From contig CAIVDU010000086.1 of the NCBI GenBank assembly GCA_903904815.1, positions 1 through 58,131 on the forward strand: DNA of 58,131 bases. The letters are read 5' to 3'. The stretch comes from an uncultured Armatimonadota bacterium. GTDB lineage: Bacteria; Armatimonadota; Fimbriimonadia; Fimbriimonadales; Fimbriimonadaceae. Below, in pieces: positions 8,352-18,059 of the stretch (positions are counted from its first letter, which is position 1; every line of letters starts with the position of its first letter). The notes below the pieces were generated by a model that was not told the origin of the DNA, searched no databases, and saw only the letters and a program-made list of their open reading frames with translations. A program made the position numbers and the translations under genes.

Positions 8352-11204
8352 TTACGTAAGTTTCTGTTGGTGAACCGCCGGATAAGGATCCAGCAGGGAA
8401 AGGGCATAGTCCAGCGCGGACTCCAGCCCAATCTCCTCGACAGGTTCAACCAAGTTCAAGGACAGCCGTGCCACGACCTCTTCGTGCTCTTGAGAGAGAA
8501 GTTTCGACTCAGGGACCCCTTGAGAGAGTGCCAAGTTCGACGCGATACCCAGAAGTCGCGCCGCACGGATTGCATTTCCGCTCATCCCCTCGATCAGACC
8601 CAGAATTTGAATGGCATCCGGAATCGCTACCACCGCCGAGGCCAATCGAAACAGCTTCAGCGCACTGCGAATATGCTCCATTGCAAGCCCAAGGTTAGCT
8701 TCTTTGAGCTCTAGCACGGCCAGGTTCCGCTGTACTAATCCTCGTTGCTCCAGCGATCCTTCTCGGCGCTCCGCGTCGATCGCGAGGCTTAGCGCAAAGC
8801 ACTCACGAGCCCGCACGAGGTCGCCCTCATAGAGAGCAACCTCCCCGAGGTTGTTCGATACAGTTGACACCCCACCAGCCTGCTTCTGAGCCTGGAACAT
8901 TTCCAAGGCCTCCTCAAACTGCCTCCTAGCGAGCGAAATCTCGCCAGAAATAAGGGTCGCAGAAGCCAGGCAGTTTAGGATGAAGGCCGTTGCTATGGGA
9001 TCGGCTTGATTTCGATAATATGCGAGGGCGCCCGCGTAATGCCCTTGAGCCAATTTGCAGTAGTGGAGCACGGTCGCCATCCATCCGGCGTTGCCTCGTG
9101 CATCCGCCAACAGTTTCGGAGCGACATCGGGCGGTGAACCTTCAATCGCTCGCTCCAACTGAGCTAACCCCTCGAGCAGATGTCCGTGCGTATCCCAAAA
9201 TCGACTCAGGCCCGTCACGAACCTTAGAACCTTGACGAACTGCTTCTGGGAGTGACAGCGATCAAGCGCAAACCGGAAATTGGCGTGATCTAACTCCAAC
9301 TTCGCAAACCAGTGATTCTCCTGGGCCGAATCCGGGGCTGGGCGGGACTTCTCCAGCCAGGACAGGAAGTAGTCGGAGTGGCGATCCGCCAACTCAGAGT
9401 AACGATTACGAGATTGGAGCTTTTCGATGGCAAATTGCCGGATAGTCTCAAGCATGCCAAATCGATTCCCGTACGGAGTCTTCCGAATGAGGATGAGCGA
9501 CTTATCGGCAAGGCTGGCCAAGGTATCTAGGGTCGAAATCGAGGGGCCGAACTCAGAGGTCTCCTCGATCGCTTCCAAGAAGCTACCGCCAGAGAAGATC
9601 GAAAGCGATAGGAGCAAACTGGATTCTTCTGCCGAAAGCATCGTCCAACTCCAATCAATCGCTGCTTCCATGGTCTGATGGCGGCGGGGACCACGTGAGC
9701 CCCCTGAAAGTAACGAGAACTGCTCGCCCAATCGACGATCAATCTCGATCACACTCAATACCTTCGTGCGGGCCGCTGCGAGCTCGATGGCTAGTGGCAT
9801 CCCTTCCAGCCGATGACAGATCGAAGCCACCGCCTGTACCTCTTCAATTCCAAGTTCCCGCGTCCCCCGATAGGGCTGCATCCGAGAAACGAACAACCGG
9901 GCAGCATCCGAACTCAGAATTCCCTCTGCCTGCCTTTTCGCTTTCGCCGGATCCGACAAGGGAACGCACATCGGCGGAAGATTCAGCGAAGGGACGTTCC
10001 AAAGATATTCTCCACTCACGTCGAGTCTCTGCCGACTGGTAGCAAGAATGCGGAGGTTGGGCAAAACTGAGAGAAGCAGGTCGATTACCTCACCAAGGGG
10101 CTCGACCAAGTGTTCGCAGTTATCGCAAATGAGCAAAAACTCTTTTCCCCGCATTCGATCCACAATCGCGTCTAGCGGCGGGCGATTGGGCTGCGCCTGC
10201 ATGTTCAGCGCCGATAGAATCACGTCATAAATCGCGTGACTCTCCTGTACGGAAGAAAAGTCCGCGAACCCCGCTCCATCCGCAAGCTGCTCGTTTGCCA
10301 CGTTGCCGAGCGCAATGGCTAAGCGCGTTTTGCCCACTCCTCCGAATCCCGTCAGCGTGACCAAACGGCATCGCTGAAAAACGTCCCAAATCTCCTTGAC
10401 CTGGGGTTTTCGCCCAATAAGGGTTCCGGCCGGAGTTGGGAGAGAAGGTCGGGGCGTTTGAGCTCCCGGGAAAGGAGGAGACACCAGAGTTCCGCGGATT
10501 TCGCGAAAGAGTTGCTTTGTATCCGGCTCAAGGTCCAAGCCGAGATCATCACGCATACGCCGCTTGAAAGCCTGAAAAGTGTCAATCGCGGATACGACGT
10601 CTCCCGCTTCGAAATGAACTCGCATCAAGTTGCGGCAAGTAGTCTCCCGGTAAGGCTCGACTTGGTCACTCCGCTGGAGCACGTCCAACGCCAAACGAAA
10701 TTCTTGAATGGACGCCAAACTTTCGCTCAGACGGTCGCACACACCGATGAACTCCCTTCGGAGTTGATCCCGAAACTGCAATACAATTGGGATTTCGCAA
10801 CCGTCCAAGGTTGGCCCACGGTACAGATCGTAAGCGCGTTGAAGCGAGGAGTGAGTCGCTAGTTTGGCCGCCTGATGAAACTCGACCCAGTCAATCGAGG
10901 TGTGCTCATCCGCCACGAGGCAAACCGATCTTGAAGAACTCCGAGCCAGTAAGTCCTTCGAGTCCCCCAGCGACCTGCGCAACTGAGCCAGTGTCTGCCG
11001 CAAGTTGTGAAGCGCACGCGCACCCGAGCTTTCCGGCCAAATCCACTGAGACAGTCGCTCCCGGTCGACCGGCTGTCCATTCAGAAGGGCAAGGATGCCG
11101 AGCAACCACCCGGCAGAACGGGATGGGAGTACAACTGGACCACCCGGTTCGACTTGTACTCCCAGCGAGCCGATTAGCTGGATGTGCACCTTCGCCCTAG
11201 GCAT
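8352..11204 (-). CDS. AfsR/SARP-like regulator: winged helix, BTAD, NB-ARC, TPR
   Basis: About 950 residues. Possible starts are 11261, 11228 and 11204. The last is preferred because the OmpR-like wing-helix begins right after it (KVHIQLIGSLGV). Order: DNA-binding domain (about 1-90), bacterial transcriptional activation domain (ERLSQWIW to DLGLDLEPDTKQLFREI, about 60-235), an NB-ARC-type ATPase with P-loop GFGGVGKTRLA and Walker B-like FLLICDNCEH, a winged-helix segment, then TPR-like helices (GNAGWMATVLHYCKLAQGHY, SNNLGEVALYEGDL). Proteins of this design (AfsR) activate target genes after ATP- and signal-dependent assembly and bind direct repeats near promoters. The divergent gene and the S53 gene carry matching three-box repeats. 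Confidence 0.88.
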   Translation of the reverse strand: MPRAKVHIQLIGSLGVQVEPGGPVVLPSRSAGWLLGILALLNGQPVDRERLSQWIWPESSGARALHNLRQTLAQLRRSLGDSKDLLARSSSRSVCLVADEHTSIDWVEFHQAAKLATHSSLQRAYDLYRGPTLDGCEIPIVLQFRDQLRREFIGVCDRLSESLASIQEFRLALDVLQRSDQVEPYRETTCRNLMRVHFEAGDVVSAIDTFQAFKRRMRDDLGLDLEPDTKQLFREIRGTLVSPPFPGAQTPRPSLPTPAGTLIGRKPQVKEIWDVFQRCRLVTLTGFGGVGKTRLAIALGNVANEQLADGAGFADFSSVQESHAIYDVILSALNMQAQPNRPPLDAIVDRMRGKEFLLICDNCEHLVEPLGEVIDLLLSVLPNLRILATSRQRLDVSGEYLWNVPSLNLPPMCVPLSDPAKAKRQAEGILSSDAARLFVSRMQPYRGTRELGIEEVQAVASICHRLEGMPLAIELAAARTKVLSVIEIDRRLGEQFSLLSGGSRGPRRHQTMEAAIDWSWTMLSAEESSLLLSLSIFSGGSFLEAIEETSEFGPSISTLDTLASLADKSLILIRKTPYGNRFGMLETIRQFAIEKLQSRNRYSELADRHSDYFLSWLEKSRPAPDSAQENHWFAKLELDHANFRFALDRCHSQKQFVKVLRFVTGLSRFWDTHGHLLEGLAQLERAIEGSPPDVAPKLLADARGNAGWMATVLHYCKLAQGHYAGALAYYRNQADPIATAFILNCLASATLISGEISLARRQFEEALEMFQAQKQAGGVSTVSNNLGEVALYEGDLVRARECFALSLAIDAERREGSLEQRGLVQRNLAVLELKEANLGLAMEHIRSALKLFRLASAVVAIPDAIQILGLIEGMSGNAIRAARLLGIASNLALSQGVPESKLLSQEHEEVVARLSLNLVEPVEEIGLESALDYALSLLDPYPAVHQQKLT

Positions 11205-11245
11205 CACGGTCGGCGTGGTCAATTTCATCTCGTCAGCGGAATTTT

Positions 11246-11291
11246 CTTCCGTATACGTCATTCTTGATTCCTATATACGGAGGCGTATACG
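11246..11291 (+). promoter_or_regulatory. Three-box TATACG element upstream of the 969-residue secreted protein gene
   Basis: CTTCCG is followed by TATACG at 11252-11257, TATACG at 11274-11279 and TATACG at 11286-11291 (spacing 22 and 12). Two of the boxes sit in the 8-bp palindrome CGTATACG (11250-11257, 11284-11291). The element ends 35 bases before the ATG at 11327 and lies between this gene and the divergent AfsR-like regulator. A near-identical arrangement occurs at 20088-20134. It is probably an activator site; direct repeats spaced by about a helical turn are what SARP proteins use. Confidence 0.55.
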
Positions 11292-11326
11292 ATCGGTTGA
11301 TACCATCCAGTTTTAGAGGGTACATC

Positions 11327-14236
11327 ATGAATCTTCCGCTGAAATGGATTGTGTTGTTTTTTGTCCTGGTCGCCTCCGCGATCTCGTCCGCCCAACCTGA
11401 GGTATGGATAAGCCCGATGACTTACACTGCGAGCTACAGCCCGCTGAAGATCATCACGTTCCCGGCTAACTACTACAGTTGGAACCAGCGCTTGGGGATC
11501 CAAGGCTCGGAGTGGGGTCCGAACCAGGTCATCCAAGTTCACATTTACGGCCCTCTGAACACCCTTGGGGTCACGCCAACCGATCGACTGATTGGCACCG
11601 CCACCACCAGCGTTCGCGGAAACTTTGTCGGAGGGACCAACCTCGACGGGACGCCAGACATCGTGATTCCGTACAACCAAACCAAATACCCAGGCGTGGT
11701 TAACGACCGAACCATTCCGCGCCCCGGTTACTACCAGCTGATCGTCCGCCGAGCGAGGGTAGTGAGCGTGTTTGACCAAGTCGTTAAGTACATTAGCATC
11801 GCGCCCTACACACTGCCCGAACTGATTAACGGAGGCTGGGCCCGGGATCGGGGTGGACGAGACGGATGGTTCTACACCCATTCACCGGAACGAGGAGATC
11901 CCGAGTGGATTTCGACGTGGAGCGAACAGACCGTCGGCATATATGCAACCGTGTCGCCCACCAACGACCTCCTCGCCGTCGACGATCCGCCGGCAAATCA
12001 GGCGGCGTTCATCGCCCACTCTGACTACCCCAATGCTCATTTTGGCCACGACGTAAACATGGAACTGCTTCCAGATCCGGAGTATATGTGGACCGTCGGG
12101 ACGGCAAACTTCTTGACCGAAACGGAATACGTGGGCGTCGGCCCATTCAAAGCGAACTACGGGCGGATGGAATGCGAGTGGGAGGTTCAAAACGATGGAT
12201 CTCCGTACACCGGCAGCTATCAACACGGAAACATCGGATTACCGCTGTGGGCGATCCCCACGCCAAACGATCGGGTGTACATGCTCGGACGGTGGGTTTT
12301 GGATAATGGACATCCGGACGGGGGAGACCGTACCGAAATCCACCCACCTTCCCTGCTCGTGACCATGCGCAAGCGGAACACTGCGGTGCAGCTCAACCCA
12401 CAAGGCGCAATGACCCGCGCCTCTCAAGTGGACATCTATCTCAGCGGCCACGGCGGCGGTGCGAACATGTTCTACGACGGCCTCAGCGCGAAGCTGGACG
12501 CCGATAGCGATGGCGGCGGCATCATTTTTGACCTTCTCGATGTCAACACTCTCACCCGCTACTTTGGATGGGGACCGGGCGACAGCACCGACATCTCCAT
12601 TCTTGTCCGGCTACTGAACTTTTTCGGCAACGGCATCGTGGACACAAGTCGGATCATGGATTCCGCTGGACCGACCGCGTTAGGTTGGACCCACGGCGCC
12701 GAGTTCCGCGACATCAACAAGATGGACTACGATTTCGACGTGCCACTGCCCGTCGCCCCGCCAGGAGCCACGCGAGTGCTCTTGCAACAGGTCATCCAGC
12801 CCCACCACGCGACTTCAGTGCAAGAGGTCATCACCTACACGCATCCAGATGCGAACGGGTTGCCAACCGTCGCCCACTTTCACCTCCCGTGCAAGTACCG
12901 AGACAACCAGATCTATGCCAAGACATTCAAGTTCTACTGGGACGCCTTTAGCACCCCAGGGGACCACTACGTCGTACGAATCGACGACGTGCGGATGGGC
13001 GCAGCACCCCACCTCGGCCTGAATGGCGCCCAGACAGGCGCCTACGACTTTCCTGGCCCCCTATATCTCTGGACTGACATCTGCGGTCAGTGGTTGTCCC
13101 TGACCGATGCAAACTCGGCCGGCCTATCCCAACTGCAAACCACCCATGGCGGTTTGAACTTGGTTCCGTTCAATGAAAGCCCTTCCAATGGAACTCACGG
13201 GGTGTATGCGGAGGTCTATCTAGACCCTCAAGACACCCTGCGTGTCTTTACCTCGGGTTACGCTCAGCGAGACTTCGACTCTTTCTTCGGGAAGAACATG
13301 AACGACAGCTCCTACTCCCAAGGCGGTGAACTGGCGATGAACACCATTTTTGGCACCGGCGATAACCTGAACGTCGGTGGGGCGATCATTGACAAACCCG
13401 TCACCAACAATGGCGTGCCGAACACCCTCGTCGGAAGCTACATCGCCTTGACCCAGCGGTTGAAGCGAGACGACAGTGGGCACGGCAATGAGGATGACCC
13501 CTTCCATTCGGTGAGCGGAAACATTCTGCCGGATCCAATCTTCGGAGTGGATTTTACGGTCTCGTACATTCCGCATCCGCAACGGATAGACGTCACGACG
13601 GTCCCGTCGGATTTCGGCAGAGTGCCTTTCGGAACGTCGAAGGGATACAACGTCCAGATCACCAATCGGGGTGAGCAACCGTTAATAATCAATAGCATCA
13701 CCACAACCGCTCCCGACTTCCACGTGAGTTTTTTCACGGCGGGCACGCTCGCTCCCGGTGCGTCGGCCACTGTGGTACTGACCTATGCTCCGACCACCAT
13801 CAACCCCTCAAGCGGAACCCTATCCATAAACTCGAACGACCTCGTCACGCCAACATTGACCTTTGCCGTCAAAGGCGTCGTAGGCTACGCGTCGATCCAA
13901 GCTACGGCCGACACGACTACCGTGCCGAATGTGGAAGTGGGCGCCAAGGTGCATCGCACCGTCTCAATCCGCAATCTGGGCAACGAACCGCTAGTCATTA
14001 CTCCAAGCGTGGTAGGGACGGGCTACAGCCTTCAGCTACCGGCTGCGTACTACGTAAACGGAGTGATTGCACATCCAATCGTGATCCAGCCCGGAGTCCA
14101 CGAGTTCAACACGGACCTCGAGGTCGTCTTCACTTGCACCAGAAAAGGCGAGGACTTCCCCGGCACGCTCAACCTGAAGAGCAACGACCCACTCACTCCG
14201 ACTAAGCAACTCGTGTTCCACACGAAAGGGATCTAG
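11327..14236 (+). CDS. Large secreted protein with two C-terminal ASH (choice-of-anchor-D-like) domains
   Basis: 969 residues from the ATG at 11327, which has an AGAGGG ribosome site 7 bases upstream; the longer in-frame start at 11264 would run through the repeat element. The signal peptide is NLPLKWIVLFFVLVASAISSAQ. Residues about 25-745 match no family I recognise. They are rich in Tyr, Trp, Asp and Gly, with segments such as HSDYPNAHFGHDVNMELLPDPEYMW and YLSGHGGGANMFYDGLSAKLDADSDGGG (quoted here only as landmarks near 12001 and 12431). Two ASH/Hydin-type beta-sandwich domains close the protein (about 755-865, VPFGTSKGYNVQITNRGEQP; about 870-969, VEVGAKVHRTVSIRNLGNEP). The AfsR-like regulator is divergent from it. 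It is probably a structural or matrix exoprotein. Confidence 0.85.
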   Translation: MNLPLKWIVLFFVLVASAISSAQPEVWISPMTYTASYSPLKIITFPANYYSWNQRLGIQGSEWGPNQVIQVHIYGPLNTLGVTPTDRLIGTATTSVRGNFVGGTNLDGTPDIVIPYNQTKYPGVVNDRTIPRPGYYQLIVRRARVVSVFDQVVKYISIAPYTLPELINGGWARDRGGRDGWFYTHSPERGDPEWISTWSEQTVGIYATVSPTNDLLAVDDPPANQAAFIAHSDYPNAHFGHDVNMELLPDPEYMWTVGTANFLTETEYVGVGPFKANYGRMECEWEVQNDGSPYTGSYQHGNIGLPLWAIPTPNDRVYMLGRWVLDNGHPDGGDRTEIHPPSLLVTMRKRNTAVQLNPQGAMTRASQVDIYLSGHGGGANMFYDGLSAKLDADSDGGGIIFDLLDVNTLTRYFGWGPGDSTDISILVRLLNFFGNGIVDTSRIMDSAGPTALGWTHGAEFRDINKMDYDFDVPLPVAPPGATRVLLQQVIQPHHATSVQEVITYTHPDANGLPTVAHFHLPCKYRDNQIYAKTFKFYWDAFSTPGDHYVVRIDDVRMGAAPHLGLNGAQTGAYDFPGPLYLWTDICGQWLSLTDANSAGLSQLQTTHGGLNLVPFNESPSNGTHGVYAEVYLDPQDTLRVFTSGYAQRDFDSFFGKNMNDSSYSQGGELAMNTIFGTGDNLNVGGAIIDKPVTNNGVPNTLVGSYIALTQRLKRDDSGHGNEDDPFHSVSGNILPDPIFGVDFTVSYIPHPQRIDVTTVPSDFGRVPFGTSKGYNVQITNRGEQPLIINSITTTAPDFHVSFFTAGTLAPGASATVVLTYAPTTINPSSGTLSINSNDLVTPTLTFAVKGVVGYASIQATADTTTVPNVEVGAKVHRTVSIRNLGNEPLVITPSVVGTGYSLQLPAAYYVNGVIAHPIVIQPGVHEFNTDLEVVFTCTRKGEDFPGTLNLKSNDPLTPTKQLVFHTKGI

Positions 14237-14330
14237 CAACGGTTACAAACCATTCCTGCGCTGCAAAAGCGAATCTGATCCGGATCTCAAACTGAACCGA
14301 ATTACAGGGGTGTTGCCTGGAAACCGAGTC

Positions 14331-14362
14331 TTTACCGAAGGGGGAACGCCCCCTTCGGTAAA
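14331..14362 (+). terminator. Perfect 14-bp hairpin between the secreted protein and PhnB-like genes
   Basis: Left arm 14331-14344 and right arm 14349-14362 (TTTACCGAAGGGGG and its exact complement) enclose an AACG loop. No T-run follows, so it is not a textbook intrinsic terminator. It ends 8 bases before the GTG start at 14371 and would cover the usual ribosome-binding position of that gene. Confidence 0.5.
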
Positions 14363-14370
14363 GTCAATTC

Positions 14371-14772
14371 GTGAACGTCCAGACCTATCTGTTCTTTGAC
14401 GGCTGCTGTCAGCAGGCGATTGACCTTTACAAAGCGGCGATCGGGGCGGAGCTGCTCCATCTCACCCGGTTCTCGGACGCTCCAGCCGCACTCAGAGCTC
14501 CCAAGCGAGACCATTTGGTCTTTCACGCCACGCTACGGATTGGCGACACCCTCCTGAACCTGAGCGACGATCCGATGCAAGACAAGGGGGCGTTTGGAGG
14601 CTTCGTCCTCCTTCTCCATCTGGATTCACCGGACGCCGTGGATTCGGCAGCCGAACTACTGGGGAGAGGCGGCCAAATCGATATGGCCGCCCAAGAAGTG
14701 TTCTGGGCGAAGCGCTACGCCATTGTCACCGACCCATTCGGGGTGACTTGGAAGTTGCAGTTCTCCGACTAG
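14371..14772 (+). CDS. PhnB-like VOC-family (glyoxalase fold) protein
   Basis: 133 residues from a GTG at 14371. The PhnB/3-demethylubiquinone-methyltransferase-like VOC fold is seen in YLFFDGCCQQAIDLYKAAIGAE (helix after the first strand; positions 14383-14448), GDTLLNLSDD and the C-terminal DPFGVTWKLQF typical of the family. Substrate and metal are not predictable; several family members lack activity. The gene follows a strong hairpin with no obvious Shine-Dalgarno sequence, so translation may be limited by structure. Confidence 0.85.
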   Translation: MNVQTYLFFDGCCQQAIDLYKAAIGAELLHLTRFSDAPAALRAPKRDHLVFHATLRIGDTLLNLSDDPMQDKGAFGGFVLLLHLDSPDAVDSAAELLGRGGQIDMAAQEVFWAKRYAIVTDPFGVTWKLQFSD

Positions 14773-14787
14773 TTATCGTAGGCGGGT

Positions 14788-15792
14788 TCAGTTCGCCCAG
14801 GCCAGACCATCGGCGCCGTTCCCGACATCGATCGTCGCTGACATGACCCATTGGCTCAGGTCGATCACGCAGACCTTCTTAGTAGACGGACTCGATACAT
14901 AGGCAAACTTGCCGTCAGGCCTTACGAGCAGTTCCTGCGGATTCTTCTCAACCGTAACGTTCTTCACAATATCCAGGGTCTTGAGGTCGATCACCGAAAC
15001 GAGCCCCTTGCTCGGAATCGGCAGAAGGAGCCATTTTCCGTTCGGGGTTGCCGCTCCTCCGTAGCCGTTTCCGGGGAGAGTGATCCACTTTTTGATCGTG
15101 TTCGTCTTCGTTTCGATCACCGCGAGCCGTTGGCTGGTCTGGTCCGACGTGAACACGTACTTGTCGTCAGGAGACAGCGCGATGCGCTGGGTCATTTTTG
15201 AGATAGGAATGACATTGACCGTCTTTCGCTCCTTCATATCGAGAACTGACACGGTTCCCGGCCCCACGTTAGCGGTGTAAGCCCACCGGCCGTTCCTCGT
15301 AATCGCGAGCATGTGGGACTGAGCCTGACCGGTGGGAACGCTGCCCACGATCTTCAAGGACTTGGGATCCACCATGGTGACGGAATTGTCGATCTCGGTG
15401 GTGACATACATCATCCCCGTCGCCTTGCTAAACACCGCGCAGTGAGGGCGAACGCCATGGCCAAAATCAATATGACCGGTGATCTTGCCGGTTGGCCAGT
15501 CGATCACGATCATCTCATTCCCATCGAGACCCGGGCTTCCCACTCCCACGTCGCCGTAGATCGGCATAAACACCGAGCGGCCATCTGGCCCAACCGCGAT
15601 TTCATGTCCGTGCATCGTGGTCTGCGCTTCATCCACGACACCCACCTGCTTGTTGGTGACAGGGTCGACAATGCTGAGAGTCTTGTCTCCCTGGTTCACC
15701 ACCAATAGTCTCGGACCGAGCCCAACCGGGCTAGACTGCGCAGCAGCCGGTGCTGCAAAGAGAAGCAGGCAAGTTAATAGTGGAAAAGCCAT
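14788..15792 (-). CDS. Secreted YVTN/YncE-type beta-propeller protein
   Basis: 334 residues with a signal peptide (MAFPLLTCLLLFAAPAAAQ) and about seven repeats of the form xxxxVVNQGDKTLSIVDPVTNK, MMYVTTEIDNSVTMVDP, WAYTANVGPGTVSVLDM and FAYVSSPSTKKVCVIDL, typical of a periplasmic or secreted seven-bladed propeller. No catalytic residue is known in this family; binding or scaffolding is likely. It is convergent with the PhnB-like gene (15 bases apart) and appears monocistronic. Confidence 0.88.
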   Translation of the reverse strand: MAFPLLTCLLLFAAPAAAQSSPVGLGPRLLVVNQGDKTLSIVDPVTNKQVGVVDEAQTTMHGHEIAVGPDGRSVFMPIYGDVGVGSPGLDGNEMIVIDWPTGKITGHIDFGHGVRPHCAVFSKATGMMYVTTEIDNSVTMVDPKSLKIVGSVPTGQAQSHMLAITRNGRWAYTANVGPGTVSVLDMKERKTVNVIPISKMTQRIALSPDDKYVFTSDQTSQRLAVIETKTNTIKKWITLPGNGYGGAATPNGKWLLLPIPSKGLVSVIDLKTLDIVKNVTVEKNPQELLVRPDGKFAYVSSPSTKKVCVIDLSQWVMSATIDVGNGADGLAWAN

Positions 15793-15898
15793 GGTTCAGC
15801 AACCTCGCGTCGTTTATACCGGACTGTCCGACTTCCAGCGTTTCATCACCTTGAGACAAGCAGGCGAATGTCCCCTGAATATTCAGAAGCCCACCCCG

Positions 15899-17818
15899 CT
15901 ATCGCATCAGGAAACAGGCCCCAAGGCCGCACACAACCGATAAGAGCAGGTTGCCAGCGATGGCCGCCGGGAAGTAGTACGACTTGATCGTCTCTCGGGT
16001 GGAAACCACCTGGAAGTGAGAGATCTCGATGTAGGGAGCACCGAATCTTCGGTACCAGCCGTGCACGATGACCTCCTGACCGATGAATCGCTGGCTGTAC
16101 ATCCAGCCCCAAGCCCAATCGAGCCATTTGAACGGTTGATGCAAAACACACGCCACGAATCCAGTCGAATCTTGCAGGATGTAGTCGTCCGCCCAGGCCA
16201 TTCCCGCCGAAAGCCGACCGGTGAAAGTCCCCTGAATCGCGATCGCAACGGGCCGAACGTGAGAAACCTCCAGTTCAGATAGACACCGTTTGACGTTGCC
16301 TCTCAGGAAGCTTCCACGGTATTTCGCAAACAGCTTCATCAGGCAACCGATCGAGAAGCCGCTAACCGAGGCAAGCAGAATCGCGACCGCATTCTCAGCG
16401 CGGGTCGTCCCGCCATGAGAAGACGCTGCGGCGCCGCCAGCCGCCACCGCCAAGAGCCACGGGGTCGCCACTACTAGGAGGTCGCCCAGGAAGCCCGCGT
16501 ATCGTCCTGGCGGAACCTTGCTGAAATCAAAGGCCGACGGCACGTTGAATCTTGCGTTCAGTTTTTGAAGCGCCTGGATTCGGCGGACCGTCAGCGGATG
16601 GGTGCTAACGAGTTCTGCAATGCGTGCCCAGGGGTTGTACAACTCCCACCGGGCTCCCATCGTGAAGTGGTCGGGATCAATAGTTCCCTGCTGGCCACCC
16701 CAGGTCACCGCAGAACGCATGGACGCCGCGCTGGCGATTCCGAATGCTCCCAACGCCCGGGCATCAAATTTCGGCGCTTGCCCCTTGGGCTGCTTTCCGC
16801 GCCCTGCGCGTTGGTTGGCGGTGGCCGGTTGGCCCCCAAGGAGTTGCGCCGCAAATGATTGAGAGGCGGCTGCGCCCGAGCGAACGTCGCCCTCCTGCTG
16901 GATCGCGTTGAGCTTGGCCATCAGTTCCGGCGTCACCCGGTCGTTGCTCATCGCAGGTGGCGGAGAAGGTTGGACCGGCGGGGCTGCCTGTGCGCCAACT
17001 GGCGGCAGCAAGATCTGGCCTGGGCGATTAGTCGGAACCGCCTGGTAAGCAGCCGACGGGTAAGGCTGTGGCCCCCGAGGGGAAGGCGCCGGTTGCGGCG
17101 CTATCGGTGTGGCCTGGAACCGACCCATGCCGTAGGCGATCTTGACCAGCGCGGAGCTGAGATCGTTTCCGTTGCTCATGATTTGGCCCGACGCGTAGTC
17201 TGCCATGTACTCGCGAATTCGAGACAGAAGTAGCGAGATGTAGTAGCTGAGCTGATAGGCGATAAAGCTGGCGATCGCGACGTATCCACCGTTCCGGCGG
17301 CCAGCGTAACGAGAGGCCACGTAAAGCGAATAGAGAGCCAAAACCAGCGCCTGAACGATGGTCATCACAATGAAGTCACGATTGCGAATATGACCCAGTT
17401 CGTGGGCCACAACGGCTTTGAGCTCCTCAGGTTCCAGCGCATCGATGACACCTCGGGTGACCACCACCCGCGCATTCCAAGGGCCATTGCCGTAAGTAAA
17501 GGCGTTTGGCGAGCCCTCTTCGATGATTCCGAACCTCGGCATCGGGATCTTGAACGTCGCGCAGGTCTTTCTCAGCCAGAGATCGAAGTCAGGCCCGAGT
17601 TCCATTGAGTTGGTCCACCGAATCTTGACCACCATGTCGATCAACACCGGCCCAAGCCCGTATTGAAGCAGGACCATCAAGATAGCAAAGCCCCCTGCCG
17701 CCGGCAAGAGGAACTCCTTTGGAATCTCAAGTTTGAGCAGGACCAGCATCCCAATCCCAAACACCAACCCACAAAGAGTCGTGATCACCAACACCGACGC
17801 AAGTACAAGCCGAGACAT
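15899..17818 (-). CDS. M48-family membrane metalloprotease with Pro-rich insert
   Basis: 639 residues. N-terminal membrane helices (LVITTLCGLVFGIGMLVLL, FAILMVLLQYGLG) precede the zinc motif VVAHELGHIRNRD (HExxH) at about residue 140 and the third ligand Glu in REYMADYASGQ, as in HtpX/Ste24 proteases. After that comes a long Pro/Gln/Ala-rich linker (about 235-345) not found in HtpX. The protease domain resumes with STHPLTVRRIQAL, further membrane segments follow, and a C-terminal domain (about 510-620) with QDSTGFVACVLHQ and VIVHGWYRRFGAPYIEIS resembles a GIDE-like or OB-type module. It probably degrades membrane proteins. The domain composition is larger than usual. Confidence 0.88.
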   Translation of the reverse strand: MSRLVLASVLVITTLCGLVFGIGMLVLLKLEIPKEFLLPAAGGFAILMVLLQYGLGPVLIDMVVKIRWTNSMELGPDFDLWLRKTCATFKIPMPRFGIIEEGSPNAFTYGNGPWNARVVVTRGVIDALEPEELKAVVAHELGHIRNRDFIVMTIVQALVLALYSLYVASRYAGRRNGGYVAIASFIAYQLSYYISLLLSRIREYMADYASGQIMSNGNDLSSALVKIAYGMGRFQATPIAPQPAPSPRGPQPYPSAAYQAVPTNRPGQILLPPVGAQAAPPVQPSPPPAMSNDRVTPELMAKLNAIQQEGDVRSGAAASQSFAAQLLGGQPATANQRAGRGKQPKGQAPKFDARALGAFGIASAASMRSAVTWGGQQGTIDPDHFTMGARWELYNPWARIAELVSTHPLTVRRIQALQKLNARFNVPSAFDFSKVPPGRYAGFLGDLLVVATPWLLAVAAGGAAASSHGGTTRAENAVAILLASVSGFSIGCLMKLFAKYRGSFLRGNVKRCLSELEVSHVRPVAIAIQGTFTGRLSAGMAWADDYILQDSTGFVACVLHQPFKWLDWAWGWMYSQRFIGQEVIVHGWYRRFGAPYIEISHFQVVSTRETIKSYYFPAAIAGNLLLSVVCGLGACFLMR

Positions 17819-18015
17819 GTCGACTCAACTATAACGCAAAGAATTGCTTTTGGCGAGTTCGAAAATAATTAAGTTCATGTGCTTTGGCCGAGAATGCGCG
17901 TTTTCGTACTCACCCGCGTACGCCGTCTCCTTAGGTATCCAGCACCCCATCTTCCAGATTCTGCTAGCGCTAAACATAAAAACCGCCGAACCCTCGCCCG
18001 CGATCGCCCCGTCTA

Positions 18016-18029
18016 GTTAACGCGTTCAC
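18016..18029. promoter_or_regulatory. Near-palindromic LacI-type site upstream of GH44
   Basis: GTTAACGCGTTCAC has a perfect AACGCGTT core and one mismatched flanking pair, with the central CG usual for LacI-family operators. It lies 30 bases upstream of the GH44 ATG at 18060. No LacI gene is adjacent, so the regulator would act in trans. Candidate only. Confidence 0.35.
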
Positions 18030-18059
18030 GACGTGATCGCGTATGTCATCGAAGACGCC

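Noticed and set aside
11258-11881. 207-residue minus-strand open frame
   Set aside because: Antisense to the signal peptide and mature part of the secreted protein; no domain, and it would cross the promoter element.
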